Below are positions 1 to 12,074 of a DNA stretch of 64,000 nucleotides, piece after piece. The notes beneath the pieces are model-generated. The model saw nothing but the letters and a program-made list of their open reading frames with translations, was not told the origin of the DNA and did not search any database. Origin of the DNA: Hevea brasiliensis (taxonomy: Eukaryota > Streptophyta > Magnoliopsida > Malpighiales > Euphorbiaceae); contig NC_079498.1 of the NCBI RefSeq assembly GCF_030052815.1, forward strand, positions 96,667,378 to 96,731,377. The letters run 5' to 3'. How positions within the stretch are numbered: position 1 is the stretch's first letter; each line of letters opens with the position of its first letter. The position numbers and the translations under genes are program-made.

Positions 1-524
1 CCTGCAAAAAGGCTCAAAACACACTTCTATATTCACAGTCCATATGTCCACAACTCAATCATATCACTCAGCCCCTCCTGGGCCCATCAAATCAGTCATC
101 CATCACAATACGCAAAATTTCAATTTAGTCCTTATTATCGATCATTTTTGCAAAAACTGCCCAAACAAGCTCTAAAAATTATAAAACTTTGCCCCGTGGT
201 CCTTAGCAATATTACTAAGCTATTGCAAAAACAATCGTAATTTTCTAAGCTACCACGAATATTTTATGGATTTTTAATCCTATTTAAGCACTAGAAAATT
301 ACGAAAAAGCAAGGTTCGGGTTTACCTTTGCCGATTCCGACTTCGGGAACGCGCCGATGCCCGACAATGGTGGGGTAGCCAAAACCTCGATCCAATTCGA
401 GACTTTTCCAGTAGCGGTGCATTCGCCGGAAATTCACAGATCCGGACAACTGTCGAATTTCCGCGAATTGAGGATACCTACACGAAGCCCAATAATAATA
501 TATAAAAAAATCAGGGGTGTTACA
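1..524 (-). repeat. 3' LTR of the Tekay element (inner 524 bp)
   Basis: This stretch matches 6977-7487 almost base for base and ends at the same ggggtgttaca. The two copies differ mainly in two short patches (about 348-358 and 410-437) and in one A of an A-run near 504. Its outer part is beyond the window start. In element orientation it is the start (U3) of the 3' LTR. Confidence 0.9.
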
Positions 525-534
525 TTCTTCCCTT
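525..534 (-). other. polypurine tract of the Tekay element
   Basis: On the minus strand the ten bases directly before the 3' LTR are all purines (AAGGGAAGAA), the expected primer site for plus-strand DNA synthesis in an LTR retrotransposon. Confidence 0.6.
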
Positions 535-583
535 ACGTAAAAATTCGTCCTCGAATTTTACACAAGAGAATAAAGCACATGAT

Positions 584-2623
584 TATACATTGAACAGATA
601 AGGGTACTTGCTACGCATGTCCCGTTCTGACTCCCAGGTGCACTCTTCCACTGACTGACTCCTCCACAAAACCTTAACCATAGGGATCTATTTGGATCTC
701 AACTGTCTCACTTGGTAGTCCACTATGGCTACAGGCTGCTCCTCAAATGTCAAGTTCTCCTTTAGCTCTATCACATCCGGCTGCAGTACATGAGAAGGAT
801 CTGAAAGGTATTTCTGAGCATGGAGATGTGAAACACGGGATGAACGTGAGAGAGGTTGGGTGGTAGCTCCAACCGTGAGGCAATCGCTCCAATTCTATCA
901 AGAACCTCAAAAGGTCCGATATACCGAGGTGCCAACTTGCCCTTCTTTCCAAATCTCATGACTCCTTCATTGGAGAAACCTTCAGAATACATAGTCGCCC
1001 ATCGCAAACTCCACATCCCTCCGTCTGGGTGCATAACTCTTCGCTCACTGAAAGCTATCCTCGATCGTTCTCGATTAAAGGAACTACCTCAAGTGTACTT
1101 GCACTAGGTCTACATCATGCACCTTCGCTTCCCCATTTCTCCCAACACAGAGGAGAACTACACTTTCTTGCATATAATGCCTCATAGGGTGCCATCCCTA
1201 TGCTAGAGTGATAACTGTTGTTGTAGGCAAACTCCACCAAAGCTAGCTGCTCATCCCATTGACCTCCAAAATCCAAGACACTCATGCGAAGCATGTCTTC
1301 CAGTGTTTGGATTGTCCTTTCGGACTGTCCGTCTGTCTGAGAGTGGAAAGCCGCATCAAGTTCAACTGCAGGTGCCAAGTGCCTCTGCAATTTTCTCCAA
1401 AACCGAGAAGTGAATCGGGGCCCTCTATCGATATTATGGAAGTTTAACTCCATGCAATCTGACTATTTCTCGAATGTAGAGCCGGGCATACTGTGCCACA
1501 GAATATGTAGTCTTCACAGGTAAGAAGTGAGCTGATTTAGTCAAGCGGTCTACAATTACCCATATCGAATCATATCCTCGCGTGGTACGAGGTAACCCAG
1601 TCACAAAATCCATAGTGATCATTTCCCACTTCCATTCTGGGATAGGGAGCTCTTGCAGCTTCCCTGACGGTCTCTGGTGTTCAAACTTCACCTTCTGACA
1701 AGTCAAGCACTTGGACACAAAGTCTGCTATGTCTCTCTTCATGCCATTCCACCAATAGCTATCTTTCACATCATGGTACATCTTGGTGGAACCTGGGTGG
1801 ACACTGTACAGTGTGTAGTGTGCCTCTCGCATGATTTCATTCTTGAGGTTGTCCACATCGGGCATACATATCCTAGAACCTTGCACTAGGGCGCCATCAT
1901 TGGCAAATCCGAACTCACCACCTTCACCTTGCTGTACTCTTTCTATAATCTTCATCAATTGTTGGTCTCTGTGCTGGGAAACTATAACTCTGTCCCTCAA
2001 GTCCGCCTCACCAAAAGTGAGCCAACAATACCCTCATCCGAAAGATCTAGGATTAAACCTTGATCCATCAACTCATGTACCTCTGAATCAACGGTCTCTT
2101 CTCTGTGAAATGTGCGCCAAATCGCTGTAAGATTTTCTCGCTAAAGCATCTGCTACTACATTGGCCTTCCCAGGGTGGTACTGGATGGGGCAATCATAGT
2201 CTTCCAGAAGCTTCATCCATCTCCTCTGTCTCAAGTTTAAATCCTCTCGTTGGAAGATGTACTTCAAACTCTTATGGTGGTGTATATCTCGCACACTTCA
2301 CCATACAGTAGTGTCTCCGCATTTTTAGTGCAAAGACTACACCGCCATTTCCAAATCATGGGTGGGATAGTTCGCTCATGCCTCTTCACCGCCTTGAAGC
2401 ATAAGCCACTACTTTTCCATTCCGCATCAAAACACACCCTAGGCCAACTCGAGGCGTCACAAGACACGGTGTATCCTTCACCGCTCATAGGTAGTGTTAA
2501 CACAGGGGCAGTGGTTAGACACTCCTTATCCTCATCATTATAACTGACTCTATCGAGCTCTCTTCCTGTCCTTTGCATCTTATCCACTTCCCTTTTCCTA
2601 TTTTTTGGTATTGTTGGTATCAT
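584..2623 (-). pseudogene. Tekay pol remnant: RNase H, integrase, chromodomain
   Basis: Several minus-strand pieces line up as the 3' end of a chromovirus pol. First come the RT/RNase H junction and RNase H (2623-2088; CDASS near 2450, and the [11 protein letters not shown] motif near 2145). Next are the integrase zinc-binding HHCC region (about 1830-1690; HYTLYSVHPG then CLTCQ), the catalytic core (1640-1115; MDFVTG, then DRGPRF, then the QTDGQSERT region), the GPF-type C-terminal domain (about 1034-790) and a chromodomain (about 730-587; the tryptophan-bearing VEECTWE motif) with its stop at 584-586. Reading frames change between pieces and there is an internal stop in the chromodomain, so no intact protein is made. 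RT palm, protease and gag are absent. Confidence 0.85.
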
Positions 2624-5600
2624 TTCAACCTGCTGTACTTATTCCTTAATTTTAGTCTTATCTCATCCTTACACCTTTTCCTTCAAAGATGTCTATCCCA
2701 TCATCAACTTTAACTTTCTTTTTATTTCTTAGTCTTATCTTGAATACTAGTTTCATTACTTCAAGAATTCTAACCCTATGATTTACTCCTACCAGCACAT
2801 TCTTCACCTTATGTAACAATGTAACACTTATAATTACCCATAGAAATTTTTTTTTTTTTTTTTTTTATCCCCTTTTTTCCAACTTAACTATCAGAACATT
2901 ATCATTCCCTATCAGCCTTAGTAGGAAATTGCTTATCCTGGATGAATATGAGCCCCATAAACTATAAGTTCCATCTGAACTAACACGGCTGTAGGGAAAT
3001 ATGTGTCATGCCTTAATTCCAAACAAGATACTTCACGTGTTCATTCTCCTTAATATAATCATATATATTGCCCATAGCTTTCTAAACTTCAACCTCAATT
3101 TACCCATCAGCAACAATTTCATCTATTGAATCTCAACCATAAATAGTACTTCCTCCAGCTCATAGTTTAAAACAGTTGCAAGCCTTAGTAGCTAACTCAA
3201 TTTAACTCTGTCACATTACTGTTCGTCCTTTCATACTTAATACTAGGTATGCACTTACTGTCATTCTCATATCAGGAAATTATGTATGAATTTGTGCCTA
3301 CTAAACTCTCAATAACTAGGTCTCCTTGACTCAGTTTCTGTTCCTTATATAATCTTCTAGAACCAAAAGCACAAGCTAAACTTGAAAAGAAAGAAAATAT
3401 CCTCTTATATTCAACTACACCCGATTGTCATATTATAACGTTTCACCTAAGTTTCTTGGTCTTTCTCTCCAAATTTCATCATCTCCTAGCACAATTATGC
3501 TCTACCTATAAGGTATCATCTGCATGAACCCTTTACCGTACCATTTTCCTTCTTGACATAATATTTTATAATTTATTAACTTTACTTATACTCGATCTAT
3601 GATTCATATCTATCATCGTTTTTATTGTGCCCTTAACTTTTGTTGATTCCTGAAAGATTTCTCTCACTAATAAATTATTCCAACACTAATTCCACCCTTA
3701 TCTAGGGTCATTAATTTGATCCTTGAACTTTCTAGTGATTTATAACCATCCAGACTTGTCACTTTTCGTTCTACCCCTACTATTGTCCTGTCGTTATTGC
3801 TTGACTACAAAGTGATTCTGTTGATCACACTAAAAATGTTTGCCTGACATTCATAACGAACCTCTAACTACCTTCTCACTATCTCAAAAGTCTAACCTAA
3901 AACCTATGTGTCATTATCTATCATTCTTTTCCTCTCATCATACCTATTTGATCCCTTAGACCGACTTTTATTCAACTTATCGCTTACTAACTTCTCTTTC
4001 TCTACCTATTTAGGTAGTCCGCAATACCATCGCACACCTTCTAACATTTACTCATTATTATTGTATTCCATACCTCCATCACTTTTCTCACTAATGTGGT
4101 CCCATTTTGGGTTTTCCATCCTTGTCATTCTCCTTGCCAAGAATAACACTTAGCCTATCCTATATCTTAACTTTGTTCCTTTTATTATGCGCTCTTTAGG
4201 TTGTCCTTTCATTTATTTCCTTTGTCTTACCCAAAATAGAACTTGACTATTCTATCCCTGGTTCCATTCTTCTTCATAACATAATAAATTTACTTGCTAA
4301 CTATATCTTCGAGTCTCTATCGCGTTATCATATGTCTGTGCTACTCAGATTTAGTCCTTTGACCACTCTAGCTAGTACTTCCACTAGCATTTAGATTATA
4401 TTGCATCTGCAATCAATTGCCCAAACTTTCATTCTGCACTTTCTTTATCCATTGGCCTTCTGTGATTTATCTTCGCTAATTTATTACTCTTAACACTATT
4501 ATTATTATTATTATTTTCCATGTTTACTCAATTCCAAAACTTAAGATTTCGGGCACCCAAACTCGTCATCCAATTCAAAGGATTTACATCCATCGTGATC
4601 TGATTATATATAATTCCTATAATGGAACTTGTATCCTCTCCAGGATACCCGAGCCAACTACTCTCTACCACACTCTACGGTCCCATCCGACACTATTCCA
4701 TAAGTCATCATTATCGCAATAACCTTCGATCCATTCTCAAAAGATAGGACTATATCCTAACTTGTCGCAACAAAGGTACTACATCTACCACCTTGCCGTA
4801 ACCATGTCAAGTTAATGACTCTTTTATCATATCATAGCTCTATAAATCATCAATTCATAGTTTCGACCTTCTCTAGGTAGTAGAGTTGTACTTTATTCCA
4901 TCTTGATACACACAAGGTATACTATTCTCACTCTATAAGTGTCACCTTTACTTTGCAACTAGTCCAAACCTCAGTCCGATAGCAACTCTTGATGTAACTC
5001 TAGCTCATGTCAGTAATCTGAGTCACCGACTCTAGTTATCACCCAACCGTGACCTTTCAATATTCTAACTCTAGACTCTTAGCCAGAGTTCCCAACTCCT
5101 CTGCAAATATAGAACTCGCTCGGCATAATCGTACCAAAACAGTAAGCCATCTCAAACACCCTCATTATGGAGCACCACGGGATGCACGCAGCTCTACACA
5201 ATAATCTCATGTCATGATCAGATCTGCAGCTTACAGAGCAGACAACGACAACATTGTATAGTTACTACGAAACGTCCTTACAGACTAGGACTCCTAATTT
5301 CTTATCTCTACTGAATCTTCTATTATCACAAAATTATTACATTGGGTCATCTACCGATGACCGCCAGAGTGGTATCCTCATCCTTATCTAGGCAAAGCAT
5401 TGTACTTTTAAGACTCACTTTTATGTACTCGTGTCTTACACGAAATGGGCACACCATTTAAACCCATACTGACAAAAATATAACATTTCTTGGAGTACGT
5501 ATCCTCATGATAGATCTCACATGTCTACTAACTCTATTTCACATTTCTGTGTACTCCACGAAAATCAAGACACTAACTGAGGTAATCTTATATTTCCCGA

Positions 5601-5730
5601 GGTATAACGTAGAATCTAGAAACAAAGAATTACAGGAAAAGACGAAATAGAATCCTATACTCCGCATGTGACTCCTAGTAGACTCTTTCCAACATTTTAG
5701 ACAAACATTCCCTAAGAATCTGGAGCCTAA
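2624..5730 (-). other. non-coding internal filler of the Tekay element
   Basis: This is about 3.1 kb where gag, protease and most of RT would be expected. On the plus strand it is rich in T and C, and stops are frequent in all frames. It contains a 20-base T run near 2850-2870 and a short ATT repeat near 4497-4513. I recognise no gag box, zinc knuckle, protease or RT motif on either strand. It may be highly decayed coding sequence or unrelated sequence captured by a non-autonomous derivative. Confidence 0.6.
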
Positions 5731-5742
5731 GCTCTGATACCA
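5731..5742 (-). other. primer-binding site, initiator tRNA-Met type
   Basis: On the minus strand the bases shortly after the 5' LTR read TGGTATCAGAGC, the classic plant primer-binding site complementary to the 3' end of initiator methionine tRNA. It lies 4 bases inside the LTR boundary at 5747 and fixes the element's orientation. Confidence 0.92.
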
Positions 5743-5746
5743 CATT

Positions 5747-7487
5747 TGTCACGACCCAACCTATGGGCCGGACCGGCACTAGGACCTGGGCCAGCTTAAA
5801 GCCCCCGAGGCCCGTAGTAAGCCTAACTGTTCATTAACCCAACTCTAAAGCCCATTTGGGCCCAATATCAAGAAAATAAACGGACAGAGTCCGGCCATAA
5901 AATGGACTTTCCAACGGGGAGTTTTCGACTCACCCGACCTGTAAACACAATATATAGTCAATTGGGGAGCTCAGCTCACCCTCCACATACTCATCATCAT
6001 AAAATAAATGGGAGCTCAACTCCCTCATCCAATCCATCAAACATGCATAGCATATTTAGTTTACAGGTCCAACATGATAATAATATTACAGACCAAATTC
6101 AAATAATTACTGCTAACACATGCGGAAATTCTAGGAGTAAATAAAATTACACAAATATTGATAAACAACCTGCGAGGTAGAAAAGCAGTTAACCTAACAA
6201 AATATCCTCCCGTGGCTCAGAAAATTTTTGAACAGGAGTGAGCGTTCGACTCAGAGAGTAAAATATCAATCTTAACTATAATCTCTATAACTATCTGAAC
6301 TAATGCACCCTGTAGAGTGAAATGCAACATAAACAACATTTTCACATCATAACATCAAAAAGGTAATTTGGAGCACTCACACACCCTGTAGCATCAATCA
6401 TAATATATTGGGAGCTGATCCCCTATACAGCTCTCTTAAATCCAACCTGGTGCCAGCGAAGAACTCAAGCCGGACTTTCGCTTAATAAACCAAATCGAGG
6501 GTCCCAAATGAAGAACTCAAGCCGTGACTACCCCTCGAAGGAACGGGTCCCAGCGAAGAACTCAAGCCGTGACTACCCCGTCCTATCCATAGTCCACACC
6601 ACATCACACGCACGCCAACGCACGCACACTGCTCCAAATTACCACAACAACACTCATGGCACATTAACAGTTATCAATGCAACATAATTCGTGCCTAGAG
6701 TTTAACTACATAAATATATATGCATATAAGTGATGCATGGGCATGCTGAACATATAATAATATCGAAATTATAATTAAAATCAATATTTTACTCACAGAC
6801 TTGACGACAATCACTGTGGCGGCTGGGCGGAGGAAGAAGGCTGTCCCGGCTCACCTGACAATTACATTACATTTATTTAACACAAATGACTCAATACAAA
6901 TAAAGAAAAGACCAAATACGTCCTAAGTCATGCCGAAAATCCGGCAGAGTCTCCCCTATACCTAGGACCTACCCAACCTGCAAAAAGGCTCAAAACACAC
7001 TTCTATATTCACAGTCCATATGTCCACAACTCAATCATATCACTCAGCCCCTCCTGGGCCCATCAAATCAGTCATCCATCACAATACGCAAAATTTCAAT
7101 TTAGTCCTTATTATCGATCATTTTTGCAAAAACTGCCCAAACAAGCTCTAAAAATTATAAAACTTTGCCCCGTGGTCCTTAGCAATATTACTAAGCTATT
7201 GCAAAAACAATCGTAATTTTCTAAGCTACCACGAATATTTTATGGATTTTTAATCCTATTTAAGCACTAGAAAATTACGAAAAAGCAAGGTTCGGGTTTA
7301 CCTTTGCCGATTCCGACTTGAACGCCGGGATGCCCGACAATGGTGGGGTAGCCAAAACCTCGATCCAATTCGAGACTTTTCCGTAGCATGCGGAAATTCA
7401 CAGATCCGGACAACTGTCGAATTTCCGCGAATTGAGGATACCTACACGAAGCCCAATAATAATATATAAAAAATCAGGGGTGTTACA
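5747..7487 (-). repeat. 5' LTR of the Tekay element (1741 bp)
   Basis: The LTR runs from TGTAACACCCC (minus strand, at 7487) to GGTCGTGACA (at 5747), with TG...CA ends. The part at 6977-7487 matches the window's first 524 bases. Inside, near 6448-6580, the segment GAAGAACTCAAGCCG occurs three times as a short imperfect tandem repeat. Confidence 0.9.
6448..6580. repeat. short tandem repeat inside the Tekay LTR
   Basis: Three copies of a unit with core GAAGAACTCAAGCCG occur, two of them followed by TGACTACCC; spacing is about 50-60 bases. Confidence 0.7.
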
Positions 7488-8251
7488 ACTCACTTCTTAG
7501 GATGCCCTTTATGTTTTCGACTTTCTTCTTATTATGCGAAAAGCGCCCTTGTGGGTTTTCACTTTCTCCTCTGCCTATCTGACTAGAAGCGCCCTTTCGA
7601 GTTTTCACCCCTAGTTTTTTTTTTATTTATTTGCCTATCGATCATTTCCTGCAAATCTCTTAGCAAAGTACATGAGGTTATCAATATCCAAATCTTAATC
7701 TTATGACAAAATTTTAACAGATTAACAGCGCACAAAATAAAGATGTAGAAAAAGACAGCATTAGAGTGTGAGTATACGAGAAAGATAAATCTGAGTGTAA
7801 GCAAAAAATAAATTAAAATGTAAATGTGTAAAGAAGATAGATTAAAGTGAAATGATGACTTTATTATGGCTTGAGAGAAAAAAGGTACAGTTTCAAAGAA
7901 AAAGAGTACAAGAATGGATCTCACAGATTCCTTGTAGTTCACCTTGAAGTCCCTTAACTGCAATTATTTCAAATACTCTGTTGACGAACATTCATGTCGT
8001 GGTCGTTTATTTCCTTTCCTGGTCTCGTATTCCCTTCCTTATTTCTCCATCTTCTGATTCTAAGGGCGCCCTTCCAGGTTTTCACCCCTAGATTTTTTTT
8101 TTTTTTCAGGGTGCCTTTTCGAGTTTTCACCCTTCACTCATTTTACCGAAAGTGCCCTTCCGGGTTTTCGCCTTTTTTTACACATTTTGCTAGGAGTGCC
8201 CTTTCGGGTTTTCACCCCTACTCCCTTTTTCTTCTTTTTTTTTTATTTTTT
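7488..8251 (-). other. 3' non-coding region of the Tat element with degenerate repeats
   Basis: Seven copies of a roughly 25-base motif, core GCCCTTTCGGGTTTTCACC on the plus strand, start near 7503, 7542, 7587, 8063, 8109, 8149 and 8192, spaced about 40-46 bases apart. The array is split by about 450 bp of AT-rich sequence (7614-8062) with no coding signal that I recognise. The equivalent minus-strand motif (GTGAAAACCCGAAAGGGC) is common in 3' regions of plant Tat elements. No LTR start or polypurine tract can be fixed before the Tekay insertion. Confidence 0.6.
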
Positions 8252-9529
8252 TTAGGCATAATACCTTTTGACAATGTCGGCATTCACAGGTCTTGGAAAT
8301 TCTTCACCGTTCATATGGGTCAAGATCAGGGCCCCACTAGAAAACGCCTTTCTAACCACGTAGGGTCCCTCATAAGTTGGCGACCATTTGCCCCGGGCAT
8401 CGTTTTAATTCGGAAGCATCTTTTTCAGGACTAGATCTCCTGGTTGGAATTCGCACGGGTGAACGCCTTTGTTAAATGCCCTAGCCATTCTTCTCTGGTA
8501 TAATTGCCCATGGCACACTGCTGCTAGCCTTTTCTCGTCCAGCAAATTCAATTGGTCTAACCTTGACTGGATCCATTCCGACTCATCGATTCCTGATTCT
8601 TTCAGAATTCTCAGGGAAGGAATTTCTACTTCGATAGGCAAAACAGCTTCCATTCCGTAAATCAGTGAGTATGGAGTTGCCTCAGTTGATGTCGTTACGG
8701 TCGTCCGGTATGCATGTAGGGCATAGAGAAGCATATCATGCCAATCTCTATAGGTGATTGTCATTTTCCAGATGATTCTCTAGAGATTTTTGTTAGCGGC
8801 TTCCACCGCTCCATTCATTTGGGGACGGTATGGTGAGGAGTTGAGATGTCGGATCCTGTATTGGTCACATAAACTTTGGACCTTCGGACCATTCAAATTC
8901 TTGGCATTGTCAGTGACGATTTCTCTGGGGAGGCCGTGTAGGAAGATGACATTATTTCGGAGAAATTTAAGGAATGTGTTCTGCTTGATGTGGGCATAGG
9001 ACGTCACTTCGACCCATTTAGAAAAATAGTCAATAGCTACCAAGATGAACCTATGCCCATTGGATGCCTTGGGATTAATGGGACCAATTACGTCGATGCC
9101 CCACACTGCAAAAGGCCATGGCGAGACAAGATTGAACAATTGATGAGGCAGAACGTTTATCGGATCCGCATAGATTTGACATTTATGATATTTCCAAAAG
9201 TACTCGATGCAATCTTTCTCCATAGTAGTCTAGAAGCATCCTCATCTCATGATTTGCTTGGCCATCATATGTCCATTAGCATGGGTTGCACAATTTCCCT
9301 CATGAGTCTCAAAATGGATCTTCCTTGCTTCTTTTGCATCCACGCATCTCAACAGTTCACCATTGGAGCTCCTTTTATATAGAATTTCACCACTAGAGAA
9401 GTATCCCAAAGCTAATCTCCTGATCATTCTCTTTTCATTTCTACTTGCCCCTGGAGGGTATTCCCTAGTTTTGACGTAGACCTGGATATCATGGAACCAG
9501 GGTTTGCCATCAATTTCTTCCTTAGCCAT
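8252..9529 (-). pseudogene. Tat integrase, broken
   Basis: From right to left: an N-terminal zinc-binding region (9529-9242; the HETHEGNCATHANG motif), the catalytic core (9223-8780) with the DDE triad visible as WGIDVIGP, IVTDNAKN and NGAVEAANK, then the C-terminal domain (8764-8405). A final frame has the RGKWSPTYEGPY motif and ends RYYA with a stop at 8252-8254. In-frame stops interrupt it near 9232-9242 and 8779, and there is a frame change near 8405. The catalytic residues survive, so inactivation comes from the stops and shift. Confidence 0.85.
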
Positions 9530-9562
9530 GAAACAGTAAGCTGGCTCACCCCTTGCTTTGAT

Positions 9563-10650
9563 TTATAATACCTGAGTTGTCTGCCCCTCTTCCATTTGAG
9601 CCATGACGGCAAGAGTAGATAAGGCATCTGTGAATTGATTCTTATCCCGACTGAGGTGAGCGAAAGAAATCTCTTCAAAATTCTTGATTAATTCCAGCAG
9701 GTACTTTTGATATGGGATCAGCTTCGGGTCCTTAGTTTGCCATTCTCCTTTGACTTGATAAATGATCAAGGCCAAATCTCCATATACCTCCAACTTTGTG
9801 ACTTTCATTTTGATGGCAGTCTGTAAACCCATCACACAGGCTTTGTATTCTGCGACGTTGTTGGTGCAGTCAAATCTTAACTTGATAGCTATCGGGAAGT
9901 GTTTTCCGTCAGGGGATACCAGCACAGCTCCGATCCCATTACCAGATAAATTGACAGCTCTGTCAAAATACATTTCCCATAAATCGGCTGGTTCCCTATG
10001 CTCGCTGCCAACCTCGTTGACATGCTCATCAGGGAAGTCGAAATCCAGGGCTTCATAATCTTGAATAGGGTTTTCTACTAGGAGGTCAGCGATTACGCTA
10101 CCTTTTACTGCTTTCCTAGTCATATAGACAATGTCATATTGAGAAAGTATGACTTGCCATTTTGCTATCCTCCCTGGCACGAAAGGGCTTTCAAATACAT
10201 ACTTGATGGGATCCATCCGGGAGATAAGCCATGTCTTATGATTCAACATGTAGTGTTTAAGCCGATTCGCTGTCCAGGCCAACGCATAACAAGTTTTCTC
10301 TAAAGATGAATAACTGGTCTCGCAATCATTGAATTTCTTGCTTAGCTAATAAATGGCCCTCTCCTTTCGGCCTGTGTCATCATGCTACCCCAAAACACAC
10401 CCCATCGAACTCTGCTGGACTGCCAAGTACAGAATCAACGGCCTTCCTGCCACTAGAGGAACCAATATCGGTGGGTTCGATACGTACTATTTAATTCTCT
10501 CGAAAGCCTCTTGACAAACTTGGTCCCATCGAGTAGTATTATTCTTTCTGAGTAACTTAAAGATGAGCTCAGCTTTAGCAGTAAGGTTGGAAATAAATCT
10601 CGAGATGTAGTTCAGCTTCCCCAGGAAACTGTGCACCTCCCATGCGCTAT
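9563..10650 (-). pseudogene. Tat reverse transcriptase 3' part, RNase H and second archaeal-type RNase H
   Basis: The piece opens near 10640 with the RT thumb/connection motif FLGKLNYISRF, passes into the RT-linked RNase H (SSLEKTCYALAWTANRL near 10300-10250), and then a second RNase H (about 9990-9590). The second domain shows its acidic residues in FDRAVNLSGNGIG, NNVAEYKACVMGL, LEVYGD and NQFTDALSTL. This additional RNase H is diagnostic of the Tat lineage. Stops occur near 10345 and 10384. The RT fingers and palm, including the YxDD catalytic box, are missing to the right of about 10650. Confidence 0.85.
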
Positions 10651-10748
10651 TAATTTATTAATACTTAAGTCATAAGAAAAGGTTCTATTTACAGCATTAC
10701 ACTTGTCACCATGGACAAAATGATCAAGTGTAGATAACAAAAAGTACT

Positions 10749-11999
10749 TTACTCGAGATTGAGCACAGGAAGGTCTTCTGCTTCCCAATTATTCAGCTCT
10801 TGCCCCTCAGTAATTAGAGAGATCAGGGCTTCATATAGGGAGTCCAGTTGTATGACATCAACAGATGGGTCTTCGGATAATTCTTCACCTTTCTCGAGGT
10901 TCTCAATGGTTGGTTTGGTGAAGACGTCTGTGATTTTCAGGACAACTTTCATTTTCCTGACTCTTTGGTCAAATCTCTGATCCCAAAGCATGTTCCTCCT
11001 CTAAAATCGCCCATCCATAAGAGCATCTTCCTCAAATCCTAGGCCGAAACGGTAGATCTTTTGAATAGCTGATATGGGTTCAATAATTCCTTGCAATGCG
11101 ACGCCCCATCCCTTGCCTACCTCATATCCGCTCTTAAACATTACCTTTGCCACCATGGCTGTAGCCCCTTCATCCCTCAAGGCAGTTTCTTGCAACTCTA
11201 GAGCCTGGAAGGAACTTTCCAAGGACTTTTCAGTTGTTTCCACATAAGGAAGTGATTGCGGCTTGGTGACCAGCATGGCTTCCTCCCCCTTCATAGTGAT
11301 GATCCTACCATCCATGATGTATTTAATTCTTTGGTGTAGGGTTGAAGGTATGGCATTTGCTGAATGGATCCAAGGTCTCCTTAGTAGCATGGTGTATGCA
11401 GGTTCAATGTCCATCATTTAGAATGTGACGTTGAAAGTGCATCCCCCTATTTGAAGCAACAAGTCGACGTCTCCCAGTACCTCCCTCCTTGTGCCGTCAA
11501 AGGCTCTTACCACCATGGCACTTTGGCGTATGTTTGATCGGTCGACAGGTAGCCTTACCAAGGTGGCATTGGGCAAGACGTTAAGGGCAGATCCATTGTC
11601 AATGAAAACATTGGCAACTATGAAACCTTTGCATTTAACTATCACGTGTAAAGCCTTGGTGTGCTTCAAGCCAGCCGGGTCTATCTCCTCTTCCGAGAAA
11701 GTGACGAAAATGAATGCCTGAATTTGTCCCACTATCTTCTCGAATTGCCCCGGTGTGATATCGGGGTTTACAAAGGCCTAATCCAGAATCTTTTGTAGGG
11801 CTTGGCGATGCACTTCCGAGCTTAAGATCAATGACAGCAATGAAATCCGGGCAGGGGTTTTCCTCAGCTGCTCGACAACATCATATTCACTTTGCTTCAT
11901 TATTTGAAGCAACAGCTCCTCTTCCCCCTTCAATCCAGCAGGTTCTCCTTTCTCAAGTTTCTCAACCTCCTCTTCCGTGCTCTCTTTTGGCTCTCCCAT
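10749..11999 (-). pseudogene. Tat protease region of pol, broken
   Basis: Minus-strand pieces 11999-11778, 11732-11418, 11417-11001 and 10991-10749 form the N-terminal part of pol. The first has the conserved RTPARISLLSLILSSEVHR stretch found between gag and protease in this lineage. The second holds the retropepsin active site FIDNGSALNVLP (Asp present, with the Asn variant usual in Tat). The third ends in a G-patch-like GYEVGKGWG segment. The fourth is an acidic linker (NNWEAEDLPVLNLE) that normally leads into RT but here meets an apparent deletion. Frames are separated by stops. Confidence 0.8.
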
Positions 12000-12074
12000 T
12001 TTTACTTTCCCTTTTTTCTTTTCCTTCTTGTCATTCCCTTAACATCTCCCACTTCGGGTTATAAATTCTACCTC

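Larger units (their letters stand above)
1..7487 (-). mobile_element. Ty3/gypsy LTR retrotransposon, Tekay/Del chromovirus type, internally defective
   Basis: Read on the minus strand, the element has a full 5' LTR (5747-7487), a primer-binding site (5731-5742), an internal region, a purine-rich tract (525-534) and a 3' LTR whose far part lies beyond the window start (1-524). The LTRs begin TGTAACACCCC and end in CA. The coding remnant (584-2623) holds RNase H, integrase and a chromodomain in the order typical of chromoviruses; the chromodomain and LTR style point to Tekay/Del. No gag, protease or RT is visible: 2624-5730 has no recognisable ORF. The right flank after 7487 starts actca, which could be the target-site duplication, but the left flank is off-window. 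The element lies inside the Tat element to its right. Confidence 0.88.

Noticed and set aside
7994..8434. Plus-strand ORF of 146 codons
   Set aside because: It is Phe/Leu/Ser-rich and runs over the degenerate repeats and T-tracts antisense to the integrase end.
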